Assembly: GCA_964512225.1 (NCBI GenBank)
Contig: CAZEKB010000025.1
Span: 1-64,000 of the forward strand
Direction of reading: 5' to 3'
DNA length: 64,000 nt
From: CAZEKB01 sp964512225
Lineage (GTDB): Bacteria > Myxococcota_A > UBA796 > UBA9615
The notes beneath the pieces were generated by a model, which did no database searches, was not told the DNA's origin, and worked only from the letters and a program-made list of their open reading frames with translations. Below, in pieces: positions 42,524 to 49,481 of this stretch (its first letter is position 1; each line of letters opens with the position of its first letter). The translations under genes were made by a program, and so were the position numbers.

Positions 42524-42883
42524 TTAGGGAATCTCCTCCAGAAGCCCCCGCCAGTCGTCCGCACGGAAGCCCACGAGCACCGCCGCCTCCGCATCGAGGA
42601 TCGGGCGCTTGATCAACTTCCCGTCGGCCGCGAGGGCCTCGAGCTGGGCGTCCACCGACATCGAGGGGAGTCGGTCCTTGAGGCCCCCCCCGCGGTAGGA
42701 GCGGCCCGAGACGTTGAAGAGGCGCTTCAGCGGCAGGCCCGAGCGGGCGTGGAGGTCGCGCAGCGTGTCCACGGATGGGGGCGTGGCCACGAGATCGATC
42801 GCCTCGACGGCGACCCCGAGCTCGGCCAGGAGCTTCGACGCCCGGCGACAGGTGCTGCATCCGGGGTAGTGAAAGAGACGCAT
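42524..42883 (-). CDS. ArsC/Spx-family thioredoxin-fold protein
   Basis: 119 residues. HYPGCSTCRRA puts a CxxC at Cys9-Cys12. The SGLPLKRLFNVSGRSYR segment and KLIKRPIL (Arg/Pro of the Spx/ArsC family, near residue 93) follow. The CxxC form and RPIL are typical of the Spx/YffB/MgsR group and not of a classical ArsC with a single Cys, so arsenate reduction is doubtful. A thiol-stress or RNA-polymerase-binding role is the family alternative. It is divergent from the flavoprotein gene, with 47 bases between. Confidence 0.85.
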   Translation of the reverse strand: MRLFHYPGCSTCRRASKLLAELGVAVEAIDLVATPPSVDTLRDLHARSGLPLKRLFNVSGRSYRGGGLKDRLPSMSVDAQLEALAADGKLIKRPILDAEAAVLVGFRADDWRGLLEEIP

Positions 42884-42930
42884 GGCGGCGGAGCTTAGAG
42901 GAGGTCGGTACAGTGCGCGGTCGAATCGAC

Positions 42931-44724
42931 ATGACTCTCGCTCCCCTCCCCCAGAACGTCGACGTGATCGTGCTCGGCGGCGGCCTCGCTGGACTCACGC
43001 TCGCCCGGCAGCTCGCGCTGAAACGGCCGGAGACGTCGATCCTCGTGGTCGAGGCGACGGCGCATCCGCCGCCCGCGGCCGCCCACAAGGTCGGCGAGTC
43101 GTGCGTGGAGATCGCGGGGACGTGGCTGCGGGACACGCTGCAGCTCGACGACCACCTGGAGGCCCACCACCTCCCCAAGCTGGGGCTGCGCTTCTTCCTG
43201 CCCGCGGGCGCCGACGGGGGCAAGCACGACATCGCGGCGCGGGTGGAGCTCGGGCCGGTGCGCAACAAGGTGCCCATCCCGTTCCGCGGGCTGCTCGTGC
43301 CCAGCTACCAGCTCGATCGCGGGGTGATCGAGGCGCACCTCGCCGCCGACCTCGGCCACCCCGAGCGATCTCCGAGGGCCCGGTTCGTGGACGGGTGCCG
43401 GGCGACCGACGTGACGCTGAACCGAGACGGGCACAGCGTCGTCCTCGATCGCGCGGGCGAGACCACCACGGTCGGGGCGCGGTGGGTGATCGACGCGACC
43501 GGGCGACGGAACCTCCTGAAGAAGCGCCTGAGCCTCCACGTCCCGTCCCCGCACCACGCGAACGCCGTGTGGTTCCGCGTGCGCGGTCGCGTGAAGGTGG
43601 ACGACTGGGCTCCGGAGACGCCGTGGGCGAGCCGGATGGACGCTCCGATCCGCTGGCACTCGACGTGCCACCTCCTCGACCGCGGGTACTGGGTCTGGTT
43701 CATCCCGCTCGCGGGCGACTTCACGTCGATCGGGATCGTCACGGACGCGCGGGAGCACGCGTTCACGGACCTGAACCGCTTCGACCGGGCGATGGAGTGG
43801 CTCCGCGTCCACGAGCCCCAGGCCGCGGAGAAGGTCGGCGACGCGCTCCGGGCGGACGCCGAGGACCCCGCCACGGACGGCGACGGGACCCCCATCGACT
43901 TCCTCGCGCTGCGCCGCTACTCCGCCGACGCGACCCGGGTGTTCTCGGGCGACCGGTGGGGGCTCACGGGCGACGCGGGCCTCTTCTGCGACCCCTTCTA
44001 CTCGCCCGGCTCGGACTTCATCGCGGCGGTGAATACGCAGCACGTCGACCTGATCACCCGGGATCTCGACGGCGACGACGTCCGCGACCGGGCCGAGCGG
44101 GCCGAGCACTACCTGCGGATCCTGTACGAGCAGTTCATGCGCGTGTACCAGGACAGCTACCCGCTGATGGGCAACGCGCAGGTCATGTCCGCGAAGATCG
44201 CGTTCGACACCGCGTTCTACTGGGGCTGGGTGGCGCTCCTGTTCCTCAACGGGCGGCTCACGGACCCCGACTTCCTCGACACGATCCAACCCCAGATCGA
44301 GCGCATGATCGCGGTGCAGGGGGCGGCTCAGCGGCTCTTCCGCGAGTGGGGCGACCGCCCGGAGACGGCGTGCGAGCCGGCGCTGATCGACCAGTTCGAC
44401 GTGGCCGTGCTGTGGCGGATCTACACGGTGCTCGTCCGCCCGATCGACGGCGACGTCCTCCGGCGACGGCTCTCGGAGAGCCTGGACCGGCTCGAGGCGT
44501 TCGTGGAGGTCCTGTTCCGCAAGGCGACCGCGGGCGATCCGGACGTGGCGGCCGCCGCGTCGATCCGGGTCCCCGCCGTCACGCTCGATCGCGCGCGCTG
44601 GGCGGAGAGCGGGCTCCTCGACGGACCGGACCGGGGCCGTGAGCTCCGCCGCGTCGCCTCGGAGCTCACGGCCCTGTGGGTCGACGGCCGCCCCGGGCCC
44701 GAGCTGCCCGCCCGGACCCCCTGA
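42931..44724 (+). CDS. FAD-dependent oxidoreductase with halogenase signatures
   Basis: 597 residues, ATG at 42931 (GTG at 42913 possible). Rossmann GGGLAG (16-21) and FAD-binding GDAG (347-350), the group A flavoprotein layout. The WxWxIP box of flavin-dependent halogenases is present as WVWFIP (254-259), and Lys83 in LPKLGLRFF aligns with the active-site Lys of tryptophan halogenases (PrnA Lys79). HKVGESCVEI resembles the halogenase GE(A/S) stretch. The C-terminal 200 residues are helical and unassigned. It needs a separate flavin reductase, not seen here. No biosynthetic genes flank it. Halogenase is the best guess; a non-halogenating relative is possible. Confidence 0.7.
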   Translation: MTLAPLPQNVDVIVLGGGLAGLTLARQLALKRPETSILVVEATAHPPPAAAHKVGESCVEIAGTWLRDTLQLDDHLEAHHLPKLGLRFFLPAGADGGKHDIAARVELGPVRNKVPIPFRGLLVPSYQLDRGVIEAHLAADLGHPERSPRARFVDGCRATDVTLNRDGHSVVLDRAGETTTVGARWVIDATGRRNLLKKRLSLHVPSPHHANAVWFRVRGRVKVDDWAPETPWASRMDAPIRWHSTCHLLDRGYWVWFIPLAGDFTSIGIVTDAREHAFTDLNRFDRAMEWLRVHEPQAAEKVGDALRADAEDPATDGDGTPIDFLALRRYSADATRVFSGDRWGLTGDAGLFCDPFYSPGSDFIAAVNTQHVDLITRDLDGDDVRDRAERAEHYLRILYEQFMRVYQDSYPLMGNAQVMSAKIAFDTAFYWGWVALLFLNGRLTDPDFLDTIQPQIERMIAVQGAAQRLFREWGDRPETACEPALIDQFDVAVLWRIYTVLVRPIDGDVLRRRLSESLDRLEAFVEVLFRKATAGDPDVAAAASIRVPAVTLDRARWAESGLLDGPDRGRELRRVASELTALWVDGRPGPELPARTP

Positions 44725-44746
44725 CGCGGACCCCCTGACGCGGACC
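44713..44746 (+). repeat. tandem 14-bp repeat across the flavoprotein stop codon
   Basis: Two exact copies of CGGACCCCCTGACG (44713-44726, 44727-44740) plus the first six bases of a third. The stop TGA is in the first copy and is duplicated in the second. A 14-base unit is not a codon multiple, so slippage here could alter the tail. Confidence 0.6.
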
Positions 44747-44790
44747 GCGGGCGTCTGCTCGCCCTGCCTCGCGCCGCGGTGGTGGTCGCG

Positions 44791-44842
44791 GGCGAAACAC
44801 GCCGCCGAGAGAGGTGAAACAGCCGACCAGGGGGGTGAAACA
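44791..44842 (+). promoter_or_regulatory. three phased GGYGAAACA repeats (candidate activator sites)
   Basis: GGCGAAACA at 44791-44799, GGTGAAACA at 44813-44821 and GGTGAAACA at 44834-44842, 22 and 21 bases apart, about two helical turns. They lie 52-103 bases upstream of the sigma-54 promoter, the place where enhancer-binding activators bind. The GTGAAACA core equals a half-site of the 20050 palindrome, perhaps by chance. Confidence 0.55.
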
Positions 44843-44892
44843 CACCCCCGCGGAGCCCACGAGAACGCTGTGCGTCGCCCCTGTCGAAGAGC

Positions 44893-44908
44893 CGGCACGG
44901 CCGTTGCT
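44893..44908 (+). promoter_or_regulatory. sigma-54 (-24/-12) promoter
   Basis: CGGCACGGCCGTTGCT against the consensus TGGCACG-N4-TTGCW: one mismatch, the first T. GG at 44894-44895 and GC at 44906-44907 are exactly 10 bases apart. The start point would be near 44919, giving a leader of about 47 bases to the ATG at 44966. Confidence 0.7.
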
Positions 44909-44965
44909 CTCTCCTCCGTCGAACCCGGAAAACAGCCGGGCCGCACGGCCCGAGAGAGAGACCCG

Positions 44966-47098
44966 ATGACCCGCTCCCGACGCGCCCACCGCATCCTCCG
45001 CAACGCCGCCCTCGCGAGCTCCATGCTCATGATGCTCGGCAACACCGAGTGCCCGAGCGAGCCCGAGAACACCGGCAACCCCGACGACGGCACGTCGTCG
45101 ATCCCGCAGGTCGACTTCGGCGACGCCCCCGACGGCTTCCCCACGCGCTACACGCCCGACGACGGCGTGGCGCTGGTGGGCGAGTTCCCGTCGGCCTTCG
45201 GCACGACGCGCGGCCGCCTCGGCGACCCCGGCGCCCACGCCGACCCCACCAGCGACCGGCTCGGCCAGAACGCGAGCGTCGAGCACGGCGTGCTCGACCC
45301 GGACGACGCCGACCTCACCGAGAACATGGTCGACGACGACCTCCACGACGACGGCGTGGTCCGCGTCGGGGCGATCCGGGGACGCGGCGTGTACGCCGAC
45401 GTCGCGATCAACCTCACGAACAGCACGTCGAGCGAGCCCCGCTTCCTCAACGTCGTCGTCGACTACGACGGCAACGGTCGCTGGGAGACGCTCGAGGGCG
45501 GCCCGGTGGAGCACCGGGTGGTCAACCTCGAGATCGACGCCCCCGCGGGTGAGACCACGGTCGTCCGCCTCGAGGACCTGTGGCCGTCGAACGGCCGCCG
45601 GGAGGCGTGGACGCGCCTCGTCCTGAGCCGCGTCCCCGTGGACGTGGACCGCTTCGGCGAGGGCGGCTGGGACGGCTCCGGCGACTTCGGCATCGGCGAG
45701 GTCGAGGACCACCTGCTGCTGCGGCCCGCGTACGACCTGGAGTACGACGGCGACATCGCCATCGCGTCCGTGGCGACATCCGCCCTGGCGCTCGTGACCG
45801 CGTCGGTCTCGGAGATCATCGAGGTCCGCGGGCAGGCCGAAGCGTTCGTCGCCGCCGCCGCCGCCGCCTCCAGCGAGGTGGACGTCGAGGTGGCCGCCGC
45901 CGCCGCGGCGTCCCAGAGCGCCTCCTCCGCCGCCTCCGCGGCCGGCGTCTCCGTGACCGAGGCGAACGGCCACGCCACGGCCGCCGCGAACGCGTCCGCC
46001 TCCGCGTCGTCCTCCGCCGCCTCGGTGAGCAGCGCGTCGGCCTCCTCGGGCTGCGCGGTCGCCGACGCCTACGCCGGCGCCTCGGCTTCGGCCAACGCGG
46101 ACGCCGCCGCGGACGCGTCCAGCGCCGCGAACACGTCGGCCGTCGCCTCGGCGTCCGCCGCCGCGTCCGCCGCCACCTCGGCGCAGGCCGCGGCCGAAGC
46201 GTCCGCCGAAGCGAGCGCGCACGCCGAGGCCTACGCCATCGCCGTCGCCGCCGCGGGCGCCTCGGTGGACCTGCTCCTCGAGGTCGAGGTCGAGGCCGAG
46301 GCCATCGCCCTCGCCGCCGCCGACGCCGCCGCCCTCGCCATCGCCTACGCCGACGCCCTCGCCGAGGCCACCGCGGTGGGCGGCTGGGCGTCCGCCGACG
46401 CGCAGACCAACCTCGGCCTGCTGGTCGCCGCCGCCACGCAGGTCCAGGTGTACGCCGAGGCCGTCGTGAGCCTCCGCGGCAACGCGGCCGCGCACGTCGA
46501 GACCGTGACGCTCTCCCTCGCGGACGCCGACGCCGCGTTCGCGAGCGCCACCCTGTCCTCGCAGATCGCCTCGGGCCACGCGTCGGCCGCCGCCTCCGCG
46601 TCCGCGTCCGCCTCGGCGAGCGCCACGACGTCGGAGACCGCGAAGGAGTTCGCCGAGAGCAGCGCCACCGCCGTGGCCGAGTCCGACGCGATGGCCATCG
46701 CCCTGTCCACGAGCGCCTGCGAGACCGAGGTCTGCTCCACGTACATCGCGACGACCACCGCGCTGACGACCGACCTGAACGTGTGCATGAACGACGTCGT
46801 CGGCCTCGACATCGCGCTGACCCAGTGCGCCGGCGACCTCGGCCTCTGCAACGGGTACCTCGGTCAGCTGACCGGCGACCTGCAGGCGTGCCAGATGGGT
46901 GCCCAGGACTGCAACGACTCGCTCGCGACCGTCGGCGTGGCCGCCATCGACGCGGTGGTCGGGGACTGGACGGGCGCGAACTTCACGGGGATGACCCTGG
47001 AGAACGCGGACTTCACGAACGCGAACCTGCAGAACGCCAACTTCGCGGGCGCCAACACCAACGGGTGCCAGTGGGGCGCGGCGAACGTGGCCAACTGA
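44966..47098 (+). CDS. secreted GEVED / Ala-Ser-rich / pentapeptide-repeat protein
   Basis: 710 residues. A basic N-terminus and short hydrophobic stretch (LASSMLMMLG) end at a Cys (29) without a good lipobox; export is likely but the type is unclear. Residues about 48-255 form a GEVED-type domain (DFGDAPDGFPTRYTPDDGV; closing GEVED at 244-248). Residues 261-585 are extremely Ala-rich with Ser, Glu, Asp and Val, mostly in AxA and ASAS runs. Residues 585-655 have regularly spaced Cys (CMND, CAGD, CNGY, CQMG, CNDS). The C-terminus (about 668-700) is three to four pentapeptide repeats (NFTGM TLENA DFTNA NLQNA NFAGA). Probably an extracellular structural or adhesive protein. Controlled by the sigma-54 promoter. 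Confidence 0.8.
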   Translation: MTRSRRAHRILRNAALASSMLMMLGNTECPSEPENTGNPDDGTSSIPQVDFGDAPDGFPTRYTPDDGVALVGEFPSAFGTTRGRLGDPGAHADPTSDRLGQNASVEHGVLDPDDADLTENMVDDDLHDDGVVRVGAIRGRGVYADVAINLTNSTSSEPRFLNVVVDYDGNGRWETLEGGPVEHRVVNLEIDAPAGETTVVRLEDLWPSNGRREAWTRLVLSRVPVDVDRFGEGGWDGSGDFGIGEVEDHLLLRPAYDLEYDGDIAIASVATSALALVTASVSEIIEVRGQAEAFVAAAAAASSEVDVEVAAAAAASQSASSAASAAGVSVTEANGHATAAANASASASSSAASVSSASASSGCAVADAYAGASASANADAAADASSAANTSAVASASAAASAATSAQAAAEASAEASAHAEAYAIAVAAAGASVDLLLEVEVEAEAIALAAADAAALAIAYADALAEATAVGGWASADAQTNLGLLVAAATQVQVYAEAVVSLRGNAAAHVETVTLSLADADAAFASATLSSQIASGHASAAASASASASASATTSETAKEFAESSATAVAESDAMAIALSTSACETEVCSTYIATTTALTTDLNVCMNDVVGLDIALTQCAGDLGLCNGYLGQLTGDLQACQMGAQDCNDSLATVGVAAIDAVVGDWTGANFTGMTLENADFTNANLQNANFAGANTNGCQWGAANVAN

Positions 47099-47130
47099 GG
47101 ACCGGCCTCCCCTCGGGGAGCGATCGCGGC

Positions 47131-47155
47131 GGCCGTCCCCACCCCGGGGGCGGCC
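47131..47155. terminator. GC-rich hairpin between convergent genes
   Basis: Arms GGCCGTCCCC and GGGGGCGGCC pair over 10 bases with one G-T wobble and a 5-base loop. It follows the Ala-rich gene by 32 bases and precedes the end of the convergent thioesterase gene. No T-run follows, so the stop may be Rho-assisted or the hairpin may stabilise the 3' ends. Confidence 0.5.
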
Positions 47156-47175
47156 GTCGCCGTTCTGGCGGAGCG

Positions 47176-48063
47176 CTACTCGGACGCCACCTCGGCCTGG
47201 TAGGCCCGGTCGCGGATCAGACCCTCCTGGGCCGTCGTGGCCACGAGGCGACCGTCGCGGGAGAAGAACCGGCCCCGCACGATGCCGCGGGCCCCCGACG
47301 CGGCGGGGCTGTCGACGGCGTACAGGAGCCAGTCGTCGATGCGGAACGGGGCGTGGAACCACATGGCGTGATCGATGGACGCGAGCTGCACGCCGCCCGC
47401 GATCCACGACCGCCCGTGAGGCTGCAGCGACGTCGTCAGGAAGTGGAAGTCCGACGCGTACGCCAGGAGGAATCGATGGACGGCGTCGCCGTCCGGCACC
47501 GGCCCGCCCGCCCGGAACCAGGCGAGTCGACGGGGCGGGCGGGCCCGCGGGGCGAGCGGGTTCTGGGGATCCACGGGGCGGATCTCGATCGGGCGGACCG
47601 CCGTGGCGAGGGCGCGCACGGGCTCGGGGAACTGGTGCGCGATCTCGGCGCCGAGATCCCAGGTCGCCTTGAGGGACTCCGGCGGGGGCGCCTCCGGCAT
47701 CGGATCCGCGTGCTCGTGACCGACCTCTTCGACCTGGAAGGACGCCGAGAGGTTCAGGATCGCCCGCCCCTTCTGCACCGCGACGACCCGCCGGGTGGTG
47801 AAGCTGCGCCCGTCGCGGATGCGGTCGACCGTGTAGACGATCGGCAGGGAGATGTCCCCGGGCCGCAGGAAGTAGGCGTGCAACGAGTGCACGGGGCGGT
47901 CGTCCGCGACGGTCTGGGAGGCGGCCGAGAGGGCCTGCCCGAGGACCTGGCCGCCGAAGATCCGTCCCCAGCCGGGGTCCTGGGACTCGCCCCGAAACAG
48001 GTCGACCTCGAGGCGCTCGAGGCGGAGGACCCGGAGGAGCTCGTCGAGTCGGTCGGCGGCCAT
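47176..48063 (-). CDS. tesB: acyl-CoA thioesterase II (TesB)
   Basis: 295 residues, normal for a double hot-dog TesB. N-terminal half: QDPGWGRIFGGQVLGQAL and HSLHAYFLRPGD. C-terminal half: LQLASID-type segment GVQLASIDHAMWFHAP with the catalytic Asp, a Ser/Thr position and TTAQEGLIR with the catalytic Gln. It hydrolyses acyl-CoA to free acid plus CoA. It is the third gene of an operon led by a FadR-type GntR regulator, which suggests acyl-CoA-responsive expression. It lies 28 bases downstream of the hypothetical gene at 48092. Confidence 0.93.
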   Translation of the reverse strand: MAADRLDELLRVLRLERLEVDLFRGESQDPGWGRIFGGQVLGQALSAASQTVADDRPVHSLHAYFLRPGDISLPIVYTVDRIRDGRSFTTRRVVAVQKGRAILNLSASFQVEEVGHEHADPMPEAPPPESLKATWDLGAEIAHQFPEPVRALATAVRPIEIRPVDPQNPLAPRARPPRRLAWFRAGGPVPDGDAVHRFLLAYASDFHFLTTSLQPHGRSWIAGGVQLASIDHAMWFHAPFRIDDWLLYAVDSPAASGARGIVRGRFFSRDGRLVATTAQEGLIRDRAYQAEVASE

Positions 48064-48091
48064 GGGGCGGAAGATACTCCCCGGCCCGGAC

Positions 48092-48613
48092 TCACGCGCG
48101 GTGGGAGAGCGGGCCGTCCAGCCGCAGGGCGAAGTACGCGGGCGTGCCCACCTCCAGGCCCAGGTCCACGTACGACCCGCCCAGGAGCACGGTCGCGTCC
48201 CCCTCGCGCACCGCCACCAGCGGGTCGCGCACCCTACGGATGGGGTCCCAAGGGGCGTTCCTGCCTCGCCCGTAGTCGATGAGGAGCCCGGGGCGAGCGG
48301 CGTCCGGCGGGTCCACGACCTCGTAGTGGCCGAAGGTCACCGGCGCGCCCGCCTTCACCCGGGGGGTGCACGGAGCGTCGACCCCGTCCTGACGGAGGCG
48401 CACGTTCCAGCCCCGGAGGGCGCCCGACTCGGGGTCGCGGTGGAAGGTCTTCATGAAGGTCTTCCACGTGAGCGCGACGACCCAGCCCGGCAGGCCGAGG
48501 GACACGCCCTGGTACTGCGTGTCGTCGAGCGCAGCGGGATCGATGGCGTGCCCGGCCGCGAGGACGGCCGCGAGATCGCGGTTGGACAGGTCGAGCAGGT
48601 CGTCGAAGGTCAT
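48092..48613 (-). CDS. conserved hypothetical protein in the gntR-tesB operon
   Basis: 173 residues. I do not recognise the family. The N-terminus is helical and acidic (MTFDDLLDLSNRDLAAVLAAG). A middle segment has QYQGVSLGLPGWVVALTWKTFMK, then a beta-rich remainder ending in GTPAYFALRLDGPLSHRA. No signal peptide, membrane helix or metal motif. The many Gly/aromatic turns recall a lipocalin-like or ligand-binding barrel, but that is a guess. Between a GntR regulator (7 bases) and tesB (28 bases), a role in handling acyl groups or lipids is plausible. Confidence 0.65.
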   Translation of the reverse strand: MTFDDLLDLSNRDLAAVLAAGHAIDPAALDDTQYQGVSLGLPGWVVALTWKTFMKTFHRDPESGALRGWNVRLRQDGVDAPCTPRVKAGAPVTFGHYEVVDPPDAARPGLLIDYGRGRNAPWDPIRRVRDPLVAVREGDATVLLGGSYVDLGLEVGTPAYFALRLDGPLSHRA

Positions 48614-48620
48614 GCGTCGG

Positions 48621-49355
48621 TCACGGGGAGAGCTCCGCGAGGGCGGCGACGTCGCGCGCCTCGAGCAGTCGGACAGCGGCCGCGAGCGTAGGCCCGGGAT
48701 CGTCGGCCGGGGGGGGCGAGCGCAGCCGGGCGCCGAGGGCGCGCCAGCCCGCGAGGTTGGAGGCGGGATCCGCGTAGATCGCCCGACGGAGGCCGGGCAG
48801 GTCGCGCACCGCCGCCGACACGGGGTTCAGGCAGAGCGCGAGGACGGCGCTGCCCGTGGCCGCCACCAAGCTCGCGACGACGGCGAGGTCGGCCTCCCCG
48901 ACCACGTCGTCCGGCGCGCCGACGACCTCCTCGAAGGCGTCCACCGCGACGTCGAAGGCGTCCAGGGCCGCCGCCGATGGGGGGTCCTCGGCGAGGCGGG
49001 CCAGCACCGCCCCCGCGAGGTGCCGACGCACGAGCAGCAGATCGCGGACGACCTCCACCTCCTCGGCGCGCGTCGAGGCGAGGGCGAACATCTCGGGGAT
49101 CAGGTCGGGGCCGCCGTGCTCGATGAAGTCGCGGACCGTGTACCCGGAGCCCTGCCGAGCCCGGACGAGCCCGGCCGCGACGAGCCGGCCGAGGGCGCTG
49201 CGCACCGTCACCCGGTTCACCCCGAACTGCTCGGCGAGCCGACGCTCGGGCGGAAGCCGCTCTCCCGGTGCGAAGCGTCGCTCCACGATCGACCGACGCA
49301 GCGCCTCCTCACAGCGCTGGACGGTGGTGCGAGGATCCGGCAGCGGCTCGAACAC
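48621..49355 (-). CDS. GntR family regulator, FadR subfamily
   Basis: 244 residues with the GTG at 49355. The in-frame TTG at 49391 is rejected because it is the -35 of the promoter and would put the operator in coding sequence. Winged helix at about 10-75: RSIVERRFAPGERLPPERRLAEQFGVNRVTVRSALGRLVAAGLV. The all-helical C-terminal domain (about 90-240) is FCD-like, usually binding a metal-carboxylate or acyl-CoA. It probably represses its own operon (with the 48092 gene and tesB) through the palindrome in its promoter. The ligand is unknown; acyl-CoA is suggested by tesB. Confidence 0.88.
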   Translation of the reverse strand: MFEPLPDPRTTVQRCEEALRRSIVERRFAPGERLPPERRLAEQFGVNRVTVRSALGRLVAAGLVRARQGSGYTVRDFIEHGGPDLIPEMFALASTRAEEVEVVRDLLLVRRHLAGAVLARLAEDPPSAAALDAFDVAVDAFEEVVGAPDDVVGEADLAVVASLVAATGSAVLALCLNPVSAAVRDLPGLRRAIYADPASNLAGWRALGARLRSPPPADDPGPTLAAAVRLLEARDVAALAELSP

Positions 49356-49362
49356 GAGAATT

Positions 49363-49391
49363 GGTATATTGGTCCGACCAATAGAAGTCAA
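49363..49391 (-). promoter_or_regulatory. gntR promoter
   Basis: Read on the minus strand: TTGACT at 49391-49386, exactly 17 bases, TATACC at 49368-49363. The start point would be at or beside the GTG at 49355, and there is no ribosome-binding site, so the message is probably leaderless. Confidence 0.6.
49368..49382. promoter_or_regulatory. FadR-subfamily operator ATTGGTCCGACCAAT
   Basis: A 15-bp palindrome with 7-base arms and one central base. It fits the FadR-subfamily consensus TnGTnnnACnA at all fixed bases and looks like the E. coli FadR core TGGTnnGACCA. It fills the spacer of the gntR promoter, the ideal place for autorepression. Confidence 0.75.
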
Positions 49392-49425
49392 GCGTTACGA
49401 ACGCGATACCCAGGCGTTACGAACG
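49392..49425 (+). promoter_or_regulatory. two GCGTTACGAACG direct repeats, 22 bp apart
   Basis: Exact 12-base copies at 49392-49403 and 49414-49425. Each holds the small palindrome CGTT-ACG-AACG. They lie just upstream of the gntR -35 and 57-90 bases before the divergent TPR gene. The two-turn spacing suits a dimer pair of some second regulator. Confidence 0.5.
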
Positions 49426-49481
49426 TCGCGGCCCCGGAGCGGTCCGGACGAGGGATCCATCTCTCTCGCTCGAGGACTCTC

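Noticed and set aside
42524..42883. Arsenate reductase (ArsC) as the specific name
   Set aside because: CxxC and KRPIL point to the Spx/YffB-like group; no ars genes are nearby.
45841..46700. GCC/GCG/TCC-rich repeats in the Ala-rich gene considered as non-coding repeat DNA
   Set aside because: The frame stays open with signal, GEVED and pentapeptide regions on either side, and codons are mixed Ala and Ser codons rather than a simple repeat.
49356..49391. TTG at 49391 as gntR start
   Set aside because: The TTG is part of the -35 TTGACT, and this start would place the operator and the -10 inside the coding region.
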